Part shown: one piece after another, positions 1 to 4,795 of the stretch
Numbering within the stretch: the first letter of the stretch is position 1
Layout: each line of letters opens with the position of its first letter
Source: Nitrospirota bacterium
Lineage (GTDB): Bacteria; Nitrospirota; Nitrospiria; Nitrospirales; UBA8639
DNA length: 5,864 bases
NCBI GenBank assembly: GCA_020348185.1
Contig: CP070743.1
Span: 354,589-360,452, forward strand
Reading direction: 5' to 3'
The notes under the pieces: model-generated
What the model was told of the DNA's origin: nothing
The model's input: only the letters and a program-made list of their open reading frames with translations
Database searches by the model: none
Made by a program: the position numbers and the translations under genes

Positions 1-66
1 AAGGATATTGAAGGATTTCTGGGAGCCTTCCAAGAGGTGCTGGAACAGGAGAGAGGGCCGCTGTGA
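1..66 (+). CDS. C-terminal end of a gene truncated by the window edge, possibly a class V aminotransferase (AEP transaminase-like)
   Basis: Frame 1 is open from the first base to a TGA at 64-66, giving 21 residues that end in ERGPL. The tail is a charged amphipathic helix (DIEGFLGAFQEVLEQE). It resembles the C-terminal helix of fold-type I, class V PLP-dependent aminotransferases such as 2-aminoethylphosphonate:pyruvate transaminase, but 21 residues cannot prove this. The stop codon overlaps the GTG start of the next gene (GTGA, 63-66), the usual sign of translational coupling within an operon. An aminotransferase here would fit the downstream nucleotidyltransferase, because PntC-type cytidylyltransferases are often encoded beside or fused to AEP transaminases. 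That a real coding end is present is fairly secure; its identity is a guess. Confidence 0.55.
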   Translation, partial: KDIEGFLGAFQEVLEQERGPL

Positions 67-824
67 AAGCCATTATACTGGCCGCAGGAGTTGGAAAACG
101 GCTGAGGACGTTGTCCAATGGTGTCCCAAAATGTCTGATTTCTATTGGCGGCCGGACGCTCTTATCTCGTCATTTGGATAATTTGGCTCGTGTCGGCATC
201 CACCAAGTTGTCGTGGTTGTCGGATACGAACACCACTTAATTCGGGAAGCGTCACAAGCTGAGCCCTATGATGGGACGATTCGCTACCTCATGAACGATC
301 AGTATGAACGTGGAAGTATTACCTCCTTTTGGAAAGCTCGGGTGGAATTTGACGATGATGTGATCATCATGGATGCGGATGTGTTGTATCACCCGACGAT
401 CCTCCGTCGGTTGGTTGAATCACCCCTAGAGAACGCGTTACTCATGGATGAAACGGTTCAGCAACAAACGGAAGAATGTATGGTGGCTGTTCGGAACGAG
501 CGAGTCATTTCTCTTAGCAAGTCGCTACCCGCGAATTATGATTGTGCGGGGGAGGGGGTTGGTTTTTTGAAAGTCCGTCGCGACGATCTGCTCCACTTGG
601 TTGATTCGGTACGTCCTCACATCGAGAATGGTCAGGTGGATAGGGAATACGAAGATGCCCTCCAAGACTTTTTTCGAACGGTTTTTGTGGGATGCGAACG
701 AATTGGAGGACTCCCCTGGATCGAAATAGACTTTCCTGAAGATATCCAGCGAGCCGAAACAGAAATCTTACCTTTACTTTCAGAGGGCGCGAACACGGAA
801 TTTGCGCTAGGACACCATGTTTGA
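63..824 (+). CDS. PntC/LicC-type sugar- or head-group nucleotidyltransferase (probable 2-aminoethylphosphonate cytidylyltransferase)
   Basis: This 253-residue soluble protein has the complete NTP-transferase Rossmann-like fold. The nucleotide-binding loop LAAGVGKRL is at residues 6-14, the PKCL motif with the phosphate-contacting lysine at 22-25, and the metal-binding DAD at 104-106 within VIIMDADVLYHP. A segment NDQYERGSITSFWKA (78-92) recalls the acceptor region of LicC-like phosphocholine and PntC-like aminoethylphosphonate cytidylyltransferases. GEGVGFLKV (163-171) and WIEIDFPEDIQRAE (219-232) supply the second metal-binding acid, probably D223. The family transfers CMP from CTP to a small phosphate or phosphonate head group and releases pyrophosphate. 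The GTG start is supported by the purine-rich AGGAGAGAGGG at 47-57 and by the 4-bp overlap with the previous stop. The following CDP-alcohol phosphatidyltransferase supports a head-group-activating role. Phosphocholine or inositol phosphate are alternative substrates; the fold is certain, the substrate is not. Confidence 0.88.
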   Translation: MKAIILAAGVGKRLRTLSNGVPKCLISIGGRTLLSRHLDNLARVGIHQVVVVVGYEHHLIREASQAEPYDGTIRYLMNDQYERGSITSFWKARVEFDDDVIIMDADVLYHPTILRRLVESPLENALLMDETVQQQTEECMVAVRNERVISLSKSLPANYDCAGEGVGFLKVRRDDLLHLVDSVRPHIENGQVDREYEDALQDFFRTVFVGCERIGGLPWIEIDFPEDIQRAETEILPLLSEGANTEFALGHHV

Positions 825-886
825 TGCAGGTTGTTATTAAAGAACTCAACATGACAGAGATTTTGTTTGATTTTAACCAAACCTCA

Positions 887-910
887 GCTAAGAGCCTCTT
901 GCTCAGTAGC
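887..910 (+). other. Imperfect hairpin in the 825-988 intergenic gap
   Basis: GCTA (887-890) pairs with TAGC (907-910), and GAGC (892-895) pairs with GCTC (901-904). The inner stem encloses a 5-nt loop CTCTT, and an asymmetric internal loop (A on one side, AG on the other) separates the two stems. No T-tract follows, so it is not a standard intrinsic terminator. It may influence read-through between the nucleotidyltransferase and the fusion gene, or have no function. Confidence 0.3.
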
Positions 911-938
911 ATTAAACCTGAAACTTGAAACCCGAAAC
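911..938 (+). repeat. Short 7-bp tandem repeat, four units
   Basis: Four consecutive heptamers read ATTAAAC, CTGAAAC, TTGAAAC and CCGAAAC. All end in AAAC, and the last three share GAAAC. Heptameric tandem arrays of this kind occur in intergenic DNA of several bacterial groups. Here the array lies between the nucleotidyltransferase and the fusion gene, about 50 bp upstream of the latter's ATG. Its function is unknown. Confidence 0.6.
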
Positions 939-988
939 AGTTTTTAAATTGGCCTTTTTCAACATCCTGAAAAATTGATGACTGAACG

Positions 989-2455
989 ATGGATGGAACC
1001 CTCAAAAAACCGGTAACCAGTGTCGTTGATACGGCCATTCTTTTGGCTTCGTCGGGTGTATTCACTTTAGGGGCGAAAGAGAAGGAGCCTGGCCCCGGAG
1101 CCCTCACGCGTGTCGGAGGTCTGACGCTGTTTCAAAGGGCCGTGTTGACCCTCCAACGGGCTGGAATTTCTCAGATCTGGATTCTGGCTGGGGAGGAAGA
1201 AAAACGCCTACGGGCGATGGTTCATGCTGATAATCGTGTACAAGCGGCTTTGCGGTGGTTGCCGACTCGTGAATTTCCCCCGACCGATCCTCAGACTTGG
1301 GAAGTATTGGCGGCAGAGGTGAAAGGATCATGCTTAATCATTGGATGTCATACGGTCTTTTCTTCACCGTTGATTCAATCTCTTCGAATGGAAGGGGCGG
1401 ACGGCCGGGTATTGGTGGTCGTCGGCAAAATGGGAGAAGAAAATAATGCAGGCAATCCCACCGTTGCCTATAGGGAGGACCCTCAGCCTGGTGCCTTGGG
1501 GTCTATCGTCGTCTTTCATGATCAAAATGACTCTGATTTGATACCGTCTCGTAGTCCCACCAACCAGTTACCCGTCGCTGGGGATCTTGTCGTGTTGCCG
1601 TCGCGCTTGCTCGGGGTTTCAGGAATTCTCAAGTCTCATGAAGCCAATCCCATTCGGCTGGCCTTGGAGCAAGCCGCTATTGAAGGCATTATTCAACCGA
1701 TATCAAGTTCCCCAACTGAGTTCCGCGATGTTCGTGGACCAAACGGTCCTCAACTTGCCGAACGCAGCTTGTTCCAATCCCTGCAAAACCTTAAGGGTGG
1801 CTGGGACGGGTGGTTTGATCGCTATGTGAATCGAAAACTGTCAGGAGTGTTGACCCGCCTGTTTTTAAAGATGGGCGTCTCCCCCAATACCATTACGCTG
1901 ATCTCCATGCTCATTGGATTGGCAGCCGCTGGATGTATTGCGACTGGCTTGTACGAATGGGGCGTCATGGGGGCTTTACTGTTCCAGTTGTCGGTGATTA
2001 TGGATTGCTGTGACGGGGAGGTAGCGCGTCTCACCTTTTCGGAATCCCGGTTTGGTAAAGAGTTTGATATCCTAGCAGATAACGTTGTGCACATAGCCAT
2101 ATTTGTCGGGATTGCTTCAGGAACCTACTTGCACGGACCTTGGGCAGGGACCAGTCTCCCTTTGATTTTGGGAATGATGACGGTGGTGGCCAATGGATGC
2201 TCCTTCTGGCTGGTCCATCGAGCCCTTCATCTTCGCTCTCTTCCCCAAGGGTGGCGCCAGCTGACAAAAGCCGAACAAAGTAAAATAGAATTCATTTTAG
2301 GCAATATCGCCAATCGAGATTTCTCCGTCATTGTTCTGCTTGCTGCATGTTTTGATGTGTTAGGGTGGTTTCTCTGGGTGGTGGCCATCGGAATCTGGCT
2401 CTTTGTCGTGACCATGGGATGGGGCCTTCGTCGCGTGATTCTCTCCCGTGCTTAA
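989..2455 (+). CDS. Fusion of a degenerate nucleotidyltransferase-like domain with a CDP-alcohol phosphatidyltransferase
   Basis: This 488-residue protein has two parts. Residues about 12-260 resemble the NTP-transferase fold (DTAILLASSG at 14-23, then GGLTLFQRAVLTLQRAGI at 43-60), but the catalytic landmarks are missing. The C-terminal part (about 275-485) is an integral membrane CDP-alcohol phosphatidyltransferase. Its signature D-x2-DG-x2-AR-x8-G-x3-D-x3-D is complete: D339, D342, G343, A346, R347, G356, D360 and D364. It is preceded by the typical MGVSPNTITLISMLIGL (295-311), and about six hydrophobic segments follow from residue 300. Such enzymes move an alcohol phosphate or phosphonate from, or onto, a CDP- or CMP-activated partner at the membrane. 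The architecture matches bifunctional inositol-1-phosphate cytidylyltransferase/DIPP synthases. ATG 989 is the only good start, since an in-frame TGA lies at 983-985, though no clear Shine-Dalgarno sequence is visible. The next gene overlaps its end by 8 bp. The C-terminal function is secure; the head group is inferred. Confidence 0.88.
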   Translation: MDGTLKKPVTSVVDTAILLASSGVFTLGAKEKEPGPGALTRVGGLTLFQRAVLTLQRAGISQIWILAGEEEKRLRAMVHADNRVQAALRWLPTREFPPTDPQTWEVLAAEVKGSCLIIGCHTVFSSPLIQSLRMEGADGRVLVVVGKMGEENNAGNPTVAYREDPQPGALGSIVVFHDQNDSDLIPSRSPTNQLPVAGDLVVLPSRLLGVSGILKSHEANPIRLALEQAAIEGIIQPISSSPTEFRDVRGPNGPQLAERSLFQSLQNLKGGWDGWFDRYVNRKLSGVLTRLFLKMGVSPNTITLISMLIGLAAAGCIATGLYEWGVMGALLFQLSVIMDCCDGEVARLTFSESRFGKEFDILADNVVHIAIFVGIASGTYLHGPWAGTSLPLILGMMTVVANGCSFWLVHRALHLRSLPQGWRQLTKAEQSKIEFILGNIANRDFSVIVLLAACFDVLGWFLWVVAIGIWLFVVTMGWGLRRVILSRA

Positions 2456-3458
2456 ACTCCTCTTATTGTTTTTTGGCCTGCTCGGCCTTGCCGGGATCGT
2501 TTGGCACATCGGCCTCGCATCAATCCTGACAACTGCGTCTCAATTAGGCCCGGTTGCCCTTGGAGTCATCTTCCTGCCGATGGTCCTGGTCTACGCTTTG
2601 GAAGCGTTGGGGTGGAAACTGACATTGGGAAAGTACGCCCAGCAAGTCGGATTTGGACGGTTGTTTGCTATTCGAATGGCGGGAGAAGCGGTTAATGTCA
2701 CGACTCCGGCAGCTTATATAGGAGGGGAACCGCTTAAAGCCTACCTCTTGAGGCGGTATGGAGTCCCGATTGTGGAGGGGTTAGCTTCTGTCGTCACCGC
2801 TAAAACGGCGATGACAATTGCTCAAGTGATGTTCATTTTGGTTGGAGTGCTCCTCGCATTTTGGCTGATAGGGACATCCGAAGATTACCTCCTGGCTGCC
2901 ATTTTCAGTATAGGACTATTGGGTTTTGGCCTGGTGTTGTTTGTGAGCGTCCAGCGGTATGGCCTCGCGATGGGATTTCTTCGGTTGCTGGAATTGTGTC
3001 GCATTCGGTTGAAGTTTCTCGAGAAACGCCGTCCGCAGTTAATGGAGCTCGATCAAACCATTAGGCAATTTTATACCTCTCATCGCCGGACTTTTTATTT
3101 CTCTCTTGGCACGTTTTTTATTGCTTGGCTTACCGAAACGTTGGAAGTCTATGCCATATTATATTATTTAGGAGCCGACGTGGACGTGCTTTCGTCAATT
3201 TCCATTGCGGCCTTAACGATCCTGATCAAGGGAGGCACGTTTTTTATTCCAGGAAGTTTGGGAGCACAAGAAGGTGGCTACGTACTCCTCTTGTTGAGTT
3301 ATGGCTATACCGATGTGACTGGTATCACCTTCGCCCTGGTGCGGCGCCTTCGAGAAATATTGTGGATTCTTGTGGGATTGCTTTGTCTCCTCTTTCTCAA
3401 AGGGCGGGATACGGTTGTCAATGAAAGTCTTTCCGCGGGCTCTAAAGGCATACCCTAA
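2448..3458 (+). CDS. Flippase-like membrane protein of the lysylphosphatidylglycerol synthase TM (UPF0104/HpnL-like) family
   Basis: This 336-residue polytopic membrane protein has a hydrophobic N-terminus and roughly eight hydrophobic segments. It shows the hallmarks of the LPG synthase TM/UPF0104 family: GEAVNVTTPAAYIGGEPLKA (residues 79-98), with the conserved N83, P87 and GGEP 92-95, and PGSLGAQEGG (268-277) followed by RRLRE (299-303). Characterised relatives include the flippase half of MprF and the hopanoid-associated HpnL. They are stand-alone membrane proteins linked to moving or positioning modified lipids. The soluble aminoacyl-transferase domain of MprF is absent. The GTG start at 2448 lies inside the end of the preceding gene (8-bp overlap with TAA 2453-2455) and has no independent ribosome binding site, so translation is probably coupled. 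The context suggests it handles the lipid made by the preceding phosphatidyltransferase; the substrate and direction are inferred. Confidence 0.87.
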   Translation: MLKLLLLFFGLLGLAGIVWHIGLASILTTASQLGPVALGVIFLPMVLVYALEALGWKLTLGKYAQQVGFGRLFAIRMAGEAVNVTTPAAYIGGEPLKAYLLRRYGVPIVEGLASVVTAKTAMTIAQVMFILVGVLLAFWLIGTSEDYLLAAIFSIGLLGFGLVLFVSVQRYGLAMGFLRLLELCRIRLKFLEKRRPQLMELDQTIRQFYTSHRRTFYFSLGTFFIAWLTETLEVYAILYYLGADVDVLSSISIAALTILIKGGTFFIPGSLGAQEGGYVLLLLSYGYTDVTGITFALVRRLREILWILVGLLCLLFLKGRDTVVNESLSAGSKGIP

Positions 3459-3508
3459 ATAGTGGTGGTGGATCGGAATACCTAGATGAGAAAAATTAAA
3501 ATCTGATT

Positions 3509-3514
3509 GAGGTG
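3509..3514 (+). promoter_or_regulatory. Shine-Dalgarno sequence fixing the GTG start at 3519
   Basis: GAGGTG lies 4 nt before a GTG codon, and no competing in-frame start with a comparable site is present. It supports the chosen start of the hypothetical protein and its independent translation from the preceding gene. Confidence 0.6.
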
Positions 3515-3518
3515 AACT

Positions 3519-3950
3519 GTGGATATCAATATCGGATTGAATACGCTACGTAACACCAATGGAGTTTTTACCGCCCATGGGCAAGAACTGATACGCCTTG
3601 AAGTGGGCGAATCCGATGGGCAACTTCTTCTGACGATGGCTATGTATATGCCGACGGGGAGTGAAGTGGCCAAATTAGAACGAAATGCCTGGGTGTCGAA
3701 CGAAGGCGATCGTTTTGAAATCACGGTTGAACCACACTCGGTGAAGGTGATGGATAAAACCCTGAAAAACGTCGTCATTCAATTGGCGACTGACGGTACC
3801 AAGAGGATTGAGGTTCCCCTCGCCAAGTTTTATACGTCCAAAGGGATGTTGTCGGAGGTGAGTGCGGAATGGTGGAGGGTCGGTAATAAAATGGAATTAA
3901 CAGGTATCGATATGGACCTTGAGGGCGGGAATATCGAATTGCCGGATTGA
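3519..3950 (+). CDS. Hypothetical small beta-rich protein
   Basis: I do not recognise this 143-residue family. The protein has no signal peptide, no membrane segment and no cysteine, and is mildly acidic. It alternates short hydrophobic strands with polar turns, for example GQLLLTMAMYMP (34-45), DRFEITVEPHSVKVMD (64-79), KNVVIQLAT (83-91) and KRIEVPLAKFY (95-105). It ends with an acidic stretch after WWRVGNKMELTG (118-129). This pattern suggests an all-beta domain. The GTG start is set by a strong GAGGTG at 3509-3514, 4 nt upstream. It lies 60 bp after the flippase-like gene with no evident terminator between, so co-transcription is possible but unproven. It is followed at once by a short hairpin and the RAYT element. 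Confidence 0.75.
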   Translation: MDINIGLNTLRNTNGVFTAHGQELIRLEVGESDGQLLLTMAMYMPTGSEVAKLERNAWVSNEGDRFEITVEPHSVKVMDKTLKNVVIQLATDGTKRIEVPLAKFYTSKGMLSEVSAEWWRVGNKMELTGIDMDLEGGNIELPD

Positions 3951-3951
3951 T

Positions 3952-3965
3952 GCTCCATGAGGAGC
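3952..3965 (+). other. Perfect 5-bp hairpin after the hypothetical gene
   Basis: GCTCC (3952-3956) and GGAGC (3961-3965) enclose ATGA. The hairpin begins one base after the stop codon. On the + strand it is followed by CTT and seven A's and not by T's, so it lacks the U-tract of an intrinsic terminator. It could still slow polymerase or protect the 3' end of the message. Confidence 0.45.
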
Positions 3966-3972
3966 CTTAAAA

Positions 3973-3995
3973 AAAGGGGTCGGGAATATTTTGTC
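3973..3995 (+). repeat. Left inverted repeat of the RAYT unit
   Basis: It begins with AAAGGGGTCGG, followed by GAATATTTTGTC. The first 11 bases are an exact reverse complement of 4713-4723, and the TTTT tract aligns with AAAA at 4704-4707. It abuts the transposase stop codon (complement of TCA, 3994-3996). Confidence 0.75.
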
Positions 3996-4665
3996 AAGAC
4001 TCCTTGGGTCGGCCACGCGGCCGTAGGGTGCTTTCCAGGTTCAATCGCTTGGCTGTCCGAATGACCCATGCGGGACTTCCAAAGGGCCGGCCGCGCTGCA
4101 CACTGCATCGAAGCGTTTCAAGTTCTTCCAATGTTTCCGGATCATTGACTTGCTTGATCCAGTTCCGAGGGCGATCCACAGGCCAGCTGCTAAGCCAAGC
4201 GGTCAGCTGGGGTTTGCCTTGGCACCGGCGCCAAAGACTTGACCATTTCCAGGACTCGGCACGTCTGACCAGCTTCGCTCGGCGTGCATTGCGTTCCACA
4301 TAACGAGCCACGGTTAAGAAGTGATCATCGTTTTGAATGGGAAAGGACTTAAACCGCCCTTGATAGACAGGACCCGTGCCTGCCGTGTTCCGATTCGAAT
4401 GCCACCGTTGGGTGTGGGTCACCGTAATCCAACGCAAGACTTCGGATAACTCGCCGTCGTGACGGGGCAAGAGAAGCAGATGCCAATGATTGGGCATCAG
4501 GCAATACGCTGCGATCCGAATTCTGGTCTCGGCAACCGCTTGTTGGAGAACCGTCTCAAACCCCGCATAGTCGGCCGGTGTTTCAAACAGCGGCATGAGG
4601 CCAACACGCCGGTTCAAGACATGATAGGCAAGCCCCCCGGTAGCGATACGTAAACGGCGCGGCAT
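3994..4665 (-). CDS. REP-associated tyrosine transposase (RAYT, Y1_Tnp/IS200-like)
   Basis: This 223-residue protein belongs to the single-strand-cutting Y1 (HUH) transposase superfamily. The histidine-hydrophobe-histidine metal site is NHWHLLLLP (H60, H62), and the nucleophilic tyrosine is probably Y122 in ARYVERN. Other RAYT hallmarks are an N-terminal MPRRLRIATGGLAYHVLNR, the central YQGRFKSFPI (101-110) and the C-terminal GRPFGSPAWVIRTAKRLNLE (192-211) followed by STLRPRGRP. The length is normal and no catalytic residue is lost, so the protein looks intact. The ATG at 4663-4665 has GAGGG at 4669-4673, 3 nt upstream on the minus strand, which is a tight but usable site. The gene converges with the hypothetical gene, and 43 bp separate the two ends. 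Known relatives mobilise or rearrange REP palindromes and are often kept as single-copy genes. Confidence 0.93.
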   Translation of the reverse strand: MPRRLRIATGGLAYHVLNRRVGLMPLFETPADYAGFETVLQQAVAETRIRIAAYCLMPNHWHLLLLPRHDGELSEVLRWITVTHTQRWHSNRNTAGTGPVYQGRFKSFPIQNDDHFLTVARYVERNARRAKLVRRAESWKWSSLWRRCQGKPQLTAWLSSWPVDRPRNWIKQVNDPETLEELETLRCSVQRGRPFGSPAWVIRTAKRLNLESTLRPRGRPKES

Positions 4666-4679
4666 GATCCCTCATCTAG

Positions 4680-4702
4680 CAGACCGGTTGGGGCAGTGTC
4701 AA
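4680..4702 (-). promoter_or_regulatory. Possible weak promoter of the RAYT gene
   Basis: On the minus strand a perfect TTGACA (4697-4702) is followed after 18 bp by a poor -10 hexamer, TAGATG, just upstream of the ribosome binding site. The -35 hexamer lies beside the right inverted repeat. The -10 match is only 3 of 6, so this is tentative. Confidence 0.22.
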
Positions 4703-4723
4703 GAAAACCCTTCCGACCCCTTT
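4701..4723 (-). repeat. Right inverted repeat of the RAYT unit
   Basis: Read on the minus strand it begins AAAGGGGTCGG and continues AAGGGTTTTCTT. It mirrors the left end at 3973-3995 with an 11-bp perfect core. The + strand here reads CCGACCCCTTT at 4713-4723. An octamer, TGTCAAGA, also occurs in the same orientation at 3992-3999 and 4697-4704, at the inner side of both ends. Confidence 0.75.
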
Positions 4724-4780
4724 ATCTAACTTGGTTTAAAATAATATTGCCTATCGTAAACTGCGAACGTCAGCCTGGCA

Positions 4781-4795
4781 GGAGGGGAGGGGGGG
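4781..4795 (+). other. Purine tract of G-runs directly after the ispB stop codon
   Basis: GG, GGGG and GGGGGGG separated by single A's form a 15-nt uninterrupted purine run, which is C-rich in the ispB transcript. It abuts the TAA of ispB (complement of TTA 4796-4798). G-runs like this can form quadruplex structures on the + strand, but no function is shown. No clear hairpin-plus-U terminator for ispB is visible in 4726-4795. Confidence 0.4.

Larger units (their letters stand above)
3973..4723. mobile_element. RAYT-type element: single transposase gene bounded by inverted repeats
   Basis: A single REP-associated tyrosine transposase gene fills this unit. The sequence AAAGGGGTCGG at 3973-3983 recurs inverted at 4713-4723, and similarity extends inward through an aligned TTTT (17 of 22 positions). 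The left repeat runs up to the transposase stop codon, and the right repeat ends about 35 bp upstream of the start codon. I see no clear target-site duplication. RAYTs are usually single-copy, domesticated relatives of IS200/IS605 transposases that act on short flanking palindromes, so the unit may act in trans on scattered GGGGTCGG elements and may not be a freely moving insertion sequence. The exact outer ends are uncertain by a few bases. Confidence 0.7.

Noticed and set aside
911..938. CRISPR-like repeat
   Set aside because: The units are 7 bp, contiguous and without spacers; it is a simple tandem repeat.
925..949. Sigma70 promoter before the fusion gene, with TTGAAA as -35
   Set aside because: No acceptable -10 hexamer lies 16-18 bp downstream; the T/A-rich TTTAAA comes after only 12 bp.
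514..1107. A 197-codon open frame on the minus strand across the end of the nucleotidyltransferase and the start of the fusion gene
   Set aside because: It is antisense to two well-supported genes, spans their intergenic gap and encodes a low-complexity, basic protein with no recognisable motif.
989..1730. Second active cytidylyltransferase (full IPCT-DIPPS bifunctional enzyme)
   Set aside because: The nucleotide-binding loop, the PK lysine and the metal-binding aspartates are all missing, so catalytic activity of this domain is not supported.
3952..3975. Intrinsic terminator for the hypothetical gene
   Set aside because: The stem is followed by A's on the + strand and preceded by T's on the - strand, so neither direction has the needed U-tract after the hairpin.
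4004..4303. A 99-codon open frame on the plus strand
   Set aside because: It is the complement of the RAYT C-terminal region, where the motif GRPFGSPAW and neighbours fix the true strand.
4740..4780. Hairpin terminator downstream of ispB
   Set aside because: The only pairings (CTG/CAG with a bulge and TGCC/GGCA far apart) are weak and are not followed by a U-tract on the minus strand.
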